57,812 bases of DNA from Clostridia bacterium (GTDB lineage Bacteria; Bacillota; Clostridia; Oscillospirales; CAG-272): positions 1-57,812 of the forward strand of contig JAFTIH010000028.1 in NCBI GenBank assembly GCA_017456985.1. Reading direction: 5' to 3'. The notes beneath the pieces are model-generated. The model saw only the letters and a list, made by a program, of their open reading frames with translations, was not told the DNA's origin and did no database searches. Shown here piece by piece: positions 50,265 through 57,812 of the stretch; position 1 is the first letter of the stretch; each line of letters opens with the position of its first letter. The translations under genes and the position numbers were made by a program.

Positions 50265-51563
50265 ATGAGTGAAGATTTTTATAGCGGTCCCGATAAGGAC
50301 GAGAAGGAAAACGGCGACGGCACGTCCGCGAACGCCTCTTCCTCCGTCGAGTTTGGACCCGATACCTTTTATCAAGCGACGAAGAGCGCGAGAAAAAAGC
50401 AAAAGGGAAAAACGATTGCCATCGTGCTTTCGCTTTGTCTTGCGTTCTCCGTTCTCTTTGGCGCTTTTGGCTATGGGATCGGCAAAGTCGTAAGCGATCG
50501 GCTGCAAGAGACGCCTCCTGCGGGAGATGCGACGGGCGGTAGCACTGGCAACCAAACGCCCGCGACGGGTGGAAACACGGTGATCATGAACCAAACGGAC
50601 GCGACGGCGGCAACCCTTGAAGAGGGAACCGTTACCGCGGTCGTCAACAAGAGCGCCGCGAGCGTGGTGGAGATCATGATCACGGCGTATTCCTACGGAA
50701 GCGCTACGGAAACCGTCAGCGGTGCGGGAAGCGGTGTGATCATCGCCGAGGATCAGACGGGAACGAAGACCTATATCGTGACGAATAATCACGTTGTGGA
50801 AGGGAATTACAGCGAGATCTACGTCCGCACCAACGCAGGAAAGCAGTATACGGCGAAGATCGTTGCAACGGATTGGCAATCGGATATTGCCGTGCTTGAA
50901 ATTGAAGCGTCGGGAATGACGAAGGCGACTTGGGCAAACAGCGACTTACTCTTGCAGGGGCAGGACGTCGTCGTGATCGGCAATCCTCTCGGCGCACTCG
51001 GCGGCTCCGTTTCGCGCGGTGTGCTTAGCGGCGTGGAGAGAACGCTCACCATCGAGGGCGTACCGATGAAGCTCTTGCAGATCGACGCTGCCGTCAATCC
51101 CGGAAACTCGGGCGGCGGGCTTTTTGATATGAACGGCAACCTGATCGGGATCGTGAACGCTAAGAGCGTTGGCACGAATATCGAGGGGCTTGGGTATGCC
51201 ATTCCTTCTAATTATGCAAGGCAAATGGTAAGCGAGCTTTTAGAAAAGGGATACGTTGCGGGTCGCGTCGATCTTGGATTGATCTTTCGCGAAACGACCA
51301 CGACGGGCGGTCTTGTGATCAGCAGCTATGCTTACAACGAGAGCAGCACCACCACGATCCAGTCGGGCGACGTGCTCGTCGGAATTGAGATCGACGGAGA
51401 ACAAATCGTGATCTCATCCTTAAGCGATTATCGCGGCGTTTTGGCGCAGCTGTCGGTCGGCGATTCGGTCAAGGCAACGATCGGACACGTCAAGCAATTC
51501 GGTTTTTATCAACAAACGCAGTATTATACCGTGACGCTGACGGCAAGAGAGGTCACCCCGTAA
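50265..51563 (+). CDS. htrA: HtrA/DegP-like trypsin-fold serine protease
   Basis: A 432-aa membrane-anchored protease. A cytoplasmic acidic N-terminus (1-40) leads to one transmembrane helix (about 48-70) and a Gly/Thr-rich linker. The trypsin-like domain has catalytic His176 (TNNHVVEG), Asp207 (QSDIAVLEI) and Ser282 (NPGNSGGGLF). A C-terminal PDZ domain lies at about 340-430. It degrades misfolded envelope proteins. The two-component system directly downstream is a natural partner, as in other Firmicutes. A TATAAT box lies at about 50215. Confidence 0.95.
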   Translation: MSEDFYSGPDKDEKENGDGTSANASSSVEFGPDTFYQATKSARKKQKGKTIAIVLSLCLAFSVLFGAFGYGIGKVVSDRLQETPPAGDATGGSTGNQTPATGGNTVIMNQTDATAATLEEGTVTAVVNKSAASVVEIMITAYSYGSATETVSGAGSGVIIAEDQTGTKTYIVTNNHVVEGNYSEIYVRTNAGKQYTAKIVATDWQSDIAVLEIEASGMTKATWANSDLLLQGQDVVVIGNPLGALGGSVSRGVLSGVERTLTIEGVPMKLLQIDAAVNPGNSGGGLFDMNGNLIGIVNAKSVGTNIEGLGYAIPSNYARQMVSELLEKGYVAGRVDLGLIFRETTTTGGLVISSYAYNESSTTTIQSGDVLVGIEIDGEQIVISSLSDYRGVLAQLSVGDSVKATIGHVKQFGFYQQTQYYTVTLTAREVTP

Positions 51564-51572
51564 AACAAACGA

Positions 51573-51600
51573 AAGCCCGATGGACGATTCTGTCGGGCTA
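51573..51600 (+). terminator. weak hairpin between htrA and response regulator
   Basis: AGCCCGA-tggacgattctg-TCGGGCT without a clear T-run, so read-through is likely. Confidence 0.4.
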
Positions 51601-51620
51601 TACTTAAAAGGAGCAAAAAA

Positions 51621-52310
51621 ATGAAGCTTTTGATAGTTGACGACGAGGACAGCATCCGCGCACTTGTGCGAAAATACGCAGAATTTGCTGGATATGATGT
51701 AGCAGAAGCGACTGACGGCATGAAGGCGGTTCTTTTGTGCCGCGAGGAGCGCTTTGACGCGGTTATTATGGATATTATGATGCCCGAGCTCGACGGCTTT
51801 TCCGCATGCCGTGAGATCCGCAAGTTTTCCGACGTGCCGATCTTGCTTCTCAGCGCGCGCGGTGAGGAGTACGACAAGATCAACGGATTTGAATTTGGTG
51901 CGGACGATTACGTTGTAAAGCCCTTTTCTCCGCGTGAGCTGATGCTTCGCGTGGAAGCCGTTTTACGCCGTGCACGCGCGGGCGTGGTGCGTGAAGAAAA
52001 GACGGAAGAAAAAAGCGAGATCTATTCCTACGACGGCTTGACTGTGGATTTTACCGCGCGCATCGTGACGATCGACGGAAAAGCTCTTCCGCTTTCTCCC
52101 AAGGAATACGATCTTTTGTTCTATTTTGTGAGAAACCGCAATATCGCGCTTTCCCGTGAAAAGCTGATCTCCGAGGTCTGGGGCTACGATTTTTACGGCA
52201 GTGATCGGACGCTGGATACGCACATTAAGCTCTTGCGCAAGAGCATTGGCAGATTTGCCAAGTGCGTGGTCACGCTACGCGGCGTGGGGTATCGCTTTGA
52301 CGCGCCGTAA
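51621..52310 (+). CDS. OmpR-family response regulator
   Basis: A 229-aa regulator with receiver Asp51 (VIMDIMMP), Lys in DDYVVKPF, and a winged-helix DNA-binding domain (about 130-228: YDLLFYFVRNRNIALSREKL; LDTHIKLLRKSI). It resembles the CssR/WalR type of envelope-stress regulator that often controls htrA. It overlaps the histidine kinase gene. Confidence 0.95.
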   Translation: MKLLIVDDEDSIRALVRKYAEFAGYDVAEATDGMKAVLLCREERFDAVIMDIMMPELDGFSACREIRKFSDVPILLLSARGEEYDKINGFEFGADDYVVKPFSPRELMLRVEAVLRRARAGVVREEKTEEKSEIYSYDGLTVDFTARIVTIDGKALPLSPKEYDLLFYFVRNRNIALSREKLISEVWGYDFYGSDRTLDTHIKLLRKSIGRFAKCVVTLRGVGYRFDAP

Positions 52311-53757
52311 GCGTGGAGCCCCCAAGATCAAGTGGTCGCTGTTCGTTTCGTTTACAGCCATTACCGCTTTGATCTTGATGATGGTCACGCTGTTGCAGGT
52401 CCTACTGATCGACACGGTATATGGGTTCACCGTGAAAAGCCGTATGCGCAGCTTGGTGTATGAGATTGGGTATCTTGCAAACAGCGAGAGTTTTTCCGAG
52501 GATGCCGAGACGCTTGCGCAAGAGTCATCGACGGCGCTTGCGGTGTATCTGATCGACGGAAGCTCGCAAACGTTGATTGCCGAAAGCACGGAGCACCTAA
52601 GTGTTTTAGAGCGTCTTGACAGCGCCGAGATCGAAACGATCTACCGCTTTGCCAAGGAAAACGGCGGCTTTTTCCAGGAAACGCTGGGCGATACGCTGAA
52701 GGATAACCGTTTTTCGCCAAACGAGCGCAAAGGACGGCTTCTGTCTGCCTTCGTTGATGAGCGCGCAGACGGTAGCACGCTATTGATCCTTTTGGATACG
52801 GCGCGGACGCCTATGAAGCACCTGGTTCTTCTGATGCAAAATCATTTTTCGCTCGTATCCGTTTTGATGCTTGCCGTATCGGCGGGTATTGCGTTTTTGC
52901 TTGCCCGTCACATTGCCGCCCCGATAGAGCGCATCAGCGGAAAGGCGAAACGGATGGCAAAGGGCGAGTACGACCTTGATTTCAGCGAAAATTCTTATCG
53001 GGAGATCGCGGAGCTTTCCGAGATCCTGAACCAAACGTCCGACGAGCTGACCAAGGTCGATCGGATGCAAAAGGAGCTTGTCGCAAACATTTCCCACGAC
53101 CTGCGCACCCCTCTGACGATGATCGTCGGGTACGCCGAGGTGATGCGCGATATCGAAGGGGAGAATACGCCGGAAAACGTTCAGGTGATCATTGATGAGG
53201 CAACGCGTCTTTCCGCACTCGTCAACGATCTTCTGGAGATCTCGCGCTTCCAAGGGGGGATCGAGGAGTGTAAGATGACGTCCTTCGATATGGTGCTTCT
53301 TGCGAACGAAACGGTGGAGCGATATCGCCGCTTGAAGGAAAACTCGGGCTTTACGTTCGGCTTTGAGGCGAAGGGCGAGGCGCCCGTGCTTGCCGATCGG
53401 GCAAAGATCGCGCAGGTGCTTTGCAATCTCATCAATAACGCGATGAACTATTCGGCGGAGGAAAAAACCGTATATTTGCGCGTTCTTTGCGATGACGTGC
53501 GTGTCAGGGTCGAGGTGGAGGATCACGGTATCGGTATTTCCGCGGAGGATCTGCCAAATGTTTGGAACCGCTATTACCGTGTGGACCGTAAGCACAGAAG
53601 AAGTGTGACGGGAAGCGGTCTCGGTCTTTCTATCGTGCGGGAGATCTTCGAACTGCACAGCGCCCGTTACGGCGTCAGTAGCGAGCTAGGGCGGGGAACG
53701 ACGTTCTGGTTCGAGCTTCCGCTTTATAGCGACGCTCTTCCCGCAGAGCGCGTATGA
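52297..53757 (+). CDS. membrane sensor histidine kinase
   Basis: A 486-aa kinase with two transmembrane helices (about 15-38 and 175-198), an extracytoplasmic sensor between them, a HAMP domain (RHIAAPIERISGKAKRMAKG), HisKA with His267 (NISHDLRTPLTMIVGY), and ATPase boxes LINNAMNYS and GSGLGLSIVREIFELH. The likely start is TTG at 52297, inside the end of the regulator gene; no ATG lies nearby, so the exact start is uncertain. Together with htrA it looks like an envelope-stress unit. Confidence 0.9.
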   Translation: MTRRKRGAPKIKWSLFVSFTAITALILMMVTLLQVLLIDTVYGFTVKSRMRSLVYEIGYLANSESFSEDAETLAQESSTALAVYLIDGSSQTLIAESTEHLSVLERLDSAEIETIYRFAKENGGFFQETLGDTLKDNRFSPNERKGRLLSAFVDERADGSTLLILLDTARTPMKHLVLLMQNHFSLVSVLMLAVSAGIAFLLARHIAAPIERISGKAKRMAKGEYDLDFSENSYREIAELSEILNQTSDELTKVDRMQKELVANISHDLRTPLTMIVGYAEVMRDIEGENTPENVQVIIDEATRLSALVNDLLEISRFQGGIEECKMTSFDMVLLANETVERYRRLKENSGFTFGFEAKGEAPVLADRAKIAQVLCNLINNAMNYSAEEKTVYLRVLCDDVRVRVEVEDHGIGISAEDLPNVWNRYYRVDRKHRRSVTGSGLGLSIVREIFELHSARYGVSSELGRGTTFWFELPLYSDALPAERV

Positions 53758-53847
53758 GCGTGTATGAGTTTTTAAAAAGCTCTTGACAAACGAGACGGAA
53801 ACGAATAGAATAGAAGCAGTATTTTTTAAGAAAGTGACAGTAATGAT

Positions 53848-54504
53848 ATGCGAATGAGAAAGAAAAAGCACGGTGAAGAACGGCTCGCTGCTTGCCGTGC
53901 GATCTTGTGTGAAAAAGAGCAGGCACCCCTCGGCGCCGCGCTGATCGCCGATGCAAGTGCGCCCGTGTGCCTTGAGATCGGATGCGGAAAGGGTGGCTTC
54001 GCTTGCGCTATGGCAGAGAAGCATCCCGACCGTGCCTTCTTCGCGATGGAGCGTATTCCCAACGTGATGATCTGCGCGCTGGAAAAGGCGATGGCACGGG
54101 TAGAAGAGCGCACGGCGGATAATTTGCGCTTCATCATCGCTAACGCCGATGATCTTGAAGAGTGGTTTGCGCCTGCCTCGGTGGATTTTCTCTATCTGAA
54201 TTTCAGCGATCCGTGGCCCAAGGCGCGTCATACTGCAAGACGCTTAACGCATCGCAATTATTTGCAAAAGTATTTCCGCGTGCTCAAGCCTACGGGTGTG
54301 TTACAGTTTAAAACGGACAACGTTGCGCTCTTTGATTTCACGCTTGAGGAGATCGAAGCGCTTGGGTTAACTCCCGTTGCTTTGACGCGTGACCTGCATC
54401 ACTCTTCCTATATGGAGGATAACGTGATGACGGAGTACGAGATGAATTTTTCTTCCCAGGGCTATCCCATCCATATGCTGCGCTTAACGCCACCGAAAAA
54501 ATAA
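53848..54504 (+). CDS. trmB: tRNA (guanine-N7)-methyltransferase
   Basis: A 218-aa TrmB, which makes m7G46 in tRNA. It has the SAM loop LEIGCGKGGFACAMA, the catalytic segment YLNFSDPWPKARHTARRLTH and C-terminal MTEYEMNFSSQGYPIHML. Normal length. It is probably co-transcribed with radC, which starts 16 bp later. Confidence 0.96.
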   Translation: MRMRKKKHGEERLAACRAILCEKEQAPLGAALIADASAPVCLEIGCGKGGFACAMAEKHPDRAFFAMERIPNVMICALEKAMARVEERTADNLRFIIANADDLEEWFAPASVDFLYLNFSDPWPKARHTARRLTHRNYLQKYFRVLKPTGVLQFKTDNVALFDFTLEEIEALGLTPVALTRDLHHSSYMEDNVMTEYEMNFSSQGYPIHMLRLTPPKK

Positions 54505-54520
54505 CAAGAGAGACAGTAGT

Positions 54521-55906
54521 ATGGCAACGACAAAGGATTTCAAGCAAGGACACAGAGAGCGTGTTCGGGCAAGGTTTTTGCGCGAGGGACTTCGTCCTTT
54601 TCAGGATTACGAGGTGCTTGAGCTTTTGCTCTTCTACGCCGTACCGCGCAGAGATACTAAGCCGATCGCTCATGCCTTGATCGACAAGTTCGGAACGCTG
54701 GAACGGGTTCTTTGTGCCTCGGTCGCGGAGCTGTGTACCGTAGAGGGCGTCGGCAAGCGTACTGCCGAGTTCTTGCTTTCTGTTTTCCCCTTTATGCATT
54801 ACGTTGCGCGTGTGGAAGCGCATACGGAAACCTATAACGAGGAAAAGCGGCTGGCGGATTATTTTTATGCGCGCTTTAACAAGCTTGCCCAGAAAAGCTC
54901 TGCGCTCGTGTTGCTCAATAACCGCAACGAGATCATTCGCCATCTTCTTTTGCCCAATGATAGCTGTATTTCACTGATCAATACGGGCAATTTGGCAAGG
55001 CTGGTATATTCTTACCGTGCCTCGCAGGTCGCTTTTGCCGATTATAAGGCAAACGGCATTGCTTTTCCCGAGGGAACCGTAATGAGTAGCATCTCCCTGT
55101 TGCGCGATGAGCTTTCGGCGCTCGGTATTCATATGAAGAACTATCTGGTCGTGGCAAACGGTGTATACAGCTCCGTTCCTCGCTTGATGAGTGGGGGCTT
55201 TGTGAAGAGCGCACAGTCACTTTTGGTGGAGCCGTGCGAAAGTACGTTTCACGAGCTGAACGAAGACTCCCTTGAGGCGCTGATCAAGATCTTTTCTCTG
55301 GTTTTGCCCGAGGAAAAGGCAAACGAGCTTTCCGTTTCCTTGCTCACAAAATACGGAACGCTCGGAACGTTGCTTCTCGTACCGCATCAAACGCTCGTGG
55401 AAGAAAACGAGGAATATGCCTCGGCGCTTCTTTTTCTGAGGATCGTTTCGGAGGTCTACGGAAACGCTCACATTTCCCGTATCCGCGCCGAGAAAAAGAT
55501 CTACCGATCGGCTCGCGAGCTCGGGGAAATGTTTTGTGATGCCATCGGCACCAATTGCGAAGAAACGGTCGTGCTTGGACTTTTTGACAAGGATAAACGC
55601 TTGATCGAGCTCGTTCCGTGCTCTCACGGCTCCGTGAATACGGCGTCAGTCGTGATGCGAAGCGTGACCGAGCTTGCTATCGCATACCGTGCGGCTTACG
55701 TGGCGATCTCGCACAATCACCCATCGGGAGACCCCATTCCAACGTCACAGGATCTTGCCTTGACGACGGGCACGCGGGACGCACTCCATAGCATAAACGT
55801 CTTATTCTTGGACCATTTTATCGTTACGGAGCGCGACGCCATCGCCGTTTCCCGACACGACAATCGGCACAGCCTTACGGATGCCGACGATTCCTTTTAT
55901 GAATGA
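54521..55906 (+). CDS. double-module RadC/UPF0758-like protein
   Basis: A 461-aa protein, about twice the length of RadC (about 225). Each half has the RadC order of helix-hairpin-helix followed by a JAB/MPN domain. Module 1 (about 1-245) has the hairpin TVEGVGKRTAEFLLS, but its JAB part lacks the zinc HxH motif (SYRASQVAFADYKANGIAFP). Module 2 (about 246-461) has a decayed hairpin but an intact metal site ISHNHPSGDPIPTSQD (His398, His400). It looks like an internal tandem duplication with division of labour. RadC's biochemical role is unsettled; the JAB fold suggests a metal-dependent hydrolase or deconjugase. Confidence 0.88.
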   Translation: MATTKDFKQGHRERVRARFLREGLRPFQDYEVLELLLFYAVPRRDTKPIAHALIDKFGTLERVLCASVAELCTVEGVGKRTAEFLLSVFPFMHYVARVEAHTETYNEEKRLADYFYARFNKLAQKSSALVLLNNRNEIIRHLLLPNDSCISLINTGNLARLVYSYRASQVAFADYKANGIAFPEGTVMSSISLLRDELSALGIHMKNYLVVANGVYSSVPRLMSGGFVKSAQSLLVEPCESTFHELNEDSLEALIKIFSLVLPEEKANELSVSLLTKYGTLGTLLLVPHQTLVEENEEYASALLFLRIVSEVYGNAHISRIRAEKKIYRSARELGEMFCDAIGTNCEETVVLGLFDKDKRLIELVPCSHGSVNTASVVMRSVTELAIAYRAAYVAISHNHPSGDPIPTSQDLALTTGTRDALHSINVLFLDHFIVTERDAIAVSRHDNRHSLTDADDSFYE

Positions 55907-55918
55907 TGGATCAAAATG

Positions 55919-55950
55919 TAAGAAACCACTGCGAAAGCAGTGGTTTCTTT
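55919..55950 (+). terminator. intrinsic terminator of trmB-radC
   Basis: AAGAAACCACTGC-gaaa-GCAGTGGTTTCTT followed by TG TATT. Confidence 0.8.
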
Positions 55951-55954
55951 GTAT

Positions 55955-56234
55955 TTGCAAGGTGTGACGGGGGACCCTGTGGGGGAGTCGCGCGATGCTA
56001 TGCATCGCCGTGTTCTTTGCGGTGTCGCCCTCCACCGAAGCAAAAAGGCACCCGCGCGGTGCGCTTTTGCGTTTGTGAGTAATTGGTGAATAGGATAAAA
56101 ATCCTAATGGGTGCATTTTAAGGTAAATAGGTATAGATCAAGGTCAACGAGTGCAATTTTAACGATAGGTGTATTTCAGACGATAATACCAAACTCATCA
56201 TTAATGCCTTTCCAAAGATTCTCAATCGCGGTAT
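55955..56234. other. non-coding stretch with dense inverted repeats
   Basis: The first half holds perfect or near-perfect stems GCGATGC-tat-GCATCGC (about 55993-56009) and AAAAGGCACC/GGTGCGCTTTT (about 56043-56068). The second half is A/T-rich with loosely repeated GTGCATTTTAA, GTGCAATTTTAA and GTGTATTTCAG. It could be a repeat element or an insertion-sequence relic; no intact gene is seen. Confidence 0.4.
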
Positions 56235-57122
56235 TCAATTTGTAAATTCGTGAGCCTTGATATATTCAATGAAGGTTTTCATGCTTTTCGAGAGCCATTT
56301 GTTTTTATGATATATGAGCTGCTTCCAAATGTCAATATGCATATCGACAACGTCAAGGTAACACAGCTCTCCCGATGCGATCAACTCATCGGTAACGAAA
56401 TCAGGCAAAAAAGAGATCATATCGTTTTCTATTAAAACTGAAGTAATGATGTCTGTGCGCCCGATCTCGAGGACCGGCGTGATCTCCAAGGACTTTTTAG
56501 CAAGCTCTCTATCAAAAACGCGGCGGTAGCCTTGACCGTACTCGGTCAGCACAAAAGGCTCTTCGATAATATCTTTGATCGACAGCCCTTTGCAGTGGGC
56601 GAACTTGGATTCTGATGATGCCACAAAATGCATTGGTATCTTCTGTTCTTTTGCAACGACATAATCTTTATTATATAGATGGTGGTCGAGTGTAATAATG
56701 ACGTCTGCCTCGTTACGGTCCAGCATATGGAGCAGATTACCTGAATCTCCCGTGGAAAACCTAATATAGATAGACGGATATCTCCTGTGAAAATCCGCAT
56801 AGTGAGCTGAGATCATTTTCTCGCAGACAGAATCGGGCGTCACGATATGCAAATGACCTTTCAGATCTTCTTTCGCGAGCGTCTCTTTAAAATCCTCGGT
56901 CAGCGCACGCACCTGATGTGCATAGGAAACAAGCTCGTGCCCTTGCTCCGTAAGTGTGATCGTGTGGTTGATCCGTTCAAATAAAAGGCAATCAAGCTCA
57001 TCCTCAAGCTGCTTTATTTGAAAGGAGATCGTTGACTGCGAATATCCCAGGTGCTCCGCTGCCTTTGTAAAGCTTCCAAGCTCTGCGACGTGTATAAAGG
57101 TGATCAGATTTCTAAGTTCCAT
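56235..57122 (-). CDS. LysR-family transcriptional regulator
   Basis: A 295-aa LysR regulator of normal length. The N-terminal winged helix (MELRNLITFIHVAELGSFTK, then AAEHLGYSQSTISFQIKQLE) is followed by a periplasmic-binding-like effector domain (about 90-295; GHLHIVTPDSVCEKMIS, ADVIITLDHHLYNKD). The effector is unknown. Its promoter region faces the tandem T-box leader; the gene controlled lies outside the window or elsewhere. Confidence 0.95.
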   Translation of the reverse strand: MELRNLITFIHVAELGSFTKAAEHLGYSQSTISFQIKQLEDELDCLLFERINHTITLTEQGHELVSYAHQVRALTEDFKETLAKEDLKGHLHIVTPDSVCEKMISAHYADFHRRYPSIYIRFSTGDSGNLLHMLDRNEADVIITLDHHLYNKDYVVAKEQKIPMHFVASSESKFAHCKGLSIKDIIEEPFVLTEYGQGYRRVFDRELAKKSLEITPVLEIGRTDIITSVLIENDMISFLPDFVTDELIASGELCYLDVVDMHIDIWKQLIYHKNKWLSKSMKTFIEYIKAHEFTN

Positions 57123-57299
57123 AACGCATTCTCCGTGTATCGAAAAAATAGATAGTTGTCATCGAAATCATTTGCTTGACTAATGATGAAAGTTATTATA
57201 TACTAATCTCATCAAAAATGCAACCCCTTTTATAAAAGTTATCGAAAATCCTTTCATAAAAGAAGAGGGCGAGCATCAAAAATTAGATAATAACAAAAG

Positions 57300-57771
57300 C
57301 TATGATGAAGAATGGTCACAGCGATCACGCATTTCAGAGAGCCGATGGTTGGTGCGAATCGGTATGTAAAAGCTATGTCCTCTCCCTTCTGAGCCGTTCA
57401 CCTGAAAGCCGATCTCGGTGCATAGGGTGTCCCGTGTATGCTACGTCAGTGCATAGAGGTTGTTCGATCTCGAAAACAAAGGCGTTGATGAAGACGGAAA
57501 CTACGAGCGATTTTCACAGAGAGTCGGGGATGGTGCGATCCCGATAAATGACAGTAGATTTCCCATCCCTTCTGAGCCGGAAGTCCCAAAGGCATAAACA
57601 CCCAGTAGGCGCTTCCCGTGTATGCTACGTTAGTGCATAGAAGTTGTCTGACTTCGAAGAGGTGGCGGAGCGTTTATATCCGCAATTTGAGTGGTACCGC
57701 GAGTGTTGTATATTTATATAAGCACCCGTATCAAAGCAGAATTTTAGGCTTTGAGGCGGGTGCTGTTTTTT
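57300..57771 (+). promoter_or_regulatory. T-box leader with duplicated 5' domains
   Basis: Two stem I-like modules lie in tandem: CAGAGAGCCGATGGTTGGTG (about 57332) and CAGAGAGTCGGGGATGGTG (about 57518). Each is followed by CTTCTGAGCCG and a nearly identical 44-base block starting CCCGTGTATGCTACGT (57431 and 57615). Only the second module is followed by a T-box, AATTTGAGTGGTACCGCG (57684-57701), and a terminator, GCACCCG/CGGGTGC with T6 (57722-57771). The specifier codons could not be assigned with confidence. The regulated gene lies beyond the window. Confidence 0.8.
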
Positions 57772-57812
57772 GTCCCAAGGTCGCCACATCACAAAACAGC
57801 AAAACTTACGAA

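Noticed and set aside
56177..56250. A gene fragment on the minus strand reading TAIENLWKGINDEFGIIV.
   Set aside because: Too short to assign, it overlaps the LysR 3' end in another frame, and no start or homologue is recognisable.

Overview
The window looks like a chromosome segment of an anaerobic, probably gut-dwelling, uncultured member of the Clostridia. The evidence is two T-box leaders, an aspS-gatCAB operon (transamidation route to Asn-tRNA), two glycyl radical enzymes with one activase, rubrerythrin, an HtrA/two-component block, a VTC/DUF4956/Cthe_2159 block typical of Clostridia, many AraC-family sugar regulators and rhamnosidase-type glycoside hydrolases. No rRNA genes, phage structural genes or plasmid replication genes are visible. 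TAG, TAA and TGA all serve as stops.

Layout. 1-10.9 kb: a structured element carrying a tRNA 3' end, an AraC regulator divergent from a glycyl radical enzyme, a PadR/DUF1700/DUF4097 operon, two GH78-type proteins with a DUF5677-like gene between them, and a FliB-like Cys-rich protein. 11-13.9 kb: a membrane TIR protein and a PstS-like binding-domain protein, then an array of hairpins joined by a conserved linker. 13.9-15.3 kb: a tRNA-end element, tRNA-Trp, mgsA and rubrerythrin. 15.4-22.9 kb: a tight five-gene operon, TIR-DUF6273 / 715-aa unknown / KGGAGR-variant ParA-like ATPase / 770-aa unknown / tandem SpeD (AdoMet decarboxylase)-like protein, behind one strong promoter with a palindrome over its -10 box. 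This is the best candidate for an undescribed conflict or signalling system. 22.9-28.6 kb: a PocR-AraC regulator and a sugar catabolic cluster (kinase, isomerase, class II aldolase, DUF4432).

28.7-33.7 kb: T-box, aspS, gatC, a degenerate gatA and gatB. The gatA copy has lost all three amidase catalytic residues and also has an in-frame TAG. 33.7-34.3 kb: tRNA-Leu(UAG) followed by a second tRNA-end element and a remnant of the hairpin element. 34.3-42.8 kb: a lipoprotein, two PnuC-like transporters, and an AraC / EamA transporter / glycyl radical enzyme / aldo-keto reductase / activase cluster. 42.8-48.8 kb: two-component system, VTC-domain protein, DUF4956 protein, Cthe_2159-like lipoprotein and a solitary IS200-type transposase. 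48.8-57.8 kb: housekeeping genes (rlmA, ruvX, htrA, a two-component system, trmB, a double-module radC), a LysR regulator, and a T-box leader with duplicated 5' domains that controls a gene beyond the window.

Three related observations stand out besides the operon. Downstream of tRNA genes there are elements bounded by inverted copies of the tRNA 3' end. Outside these, at two of the three loci, lies a second hairpin-rich repeat. The TIR genes flank one of these tRNA loci, as if it were an accessory-gene hotspot.
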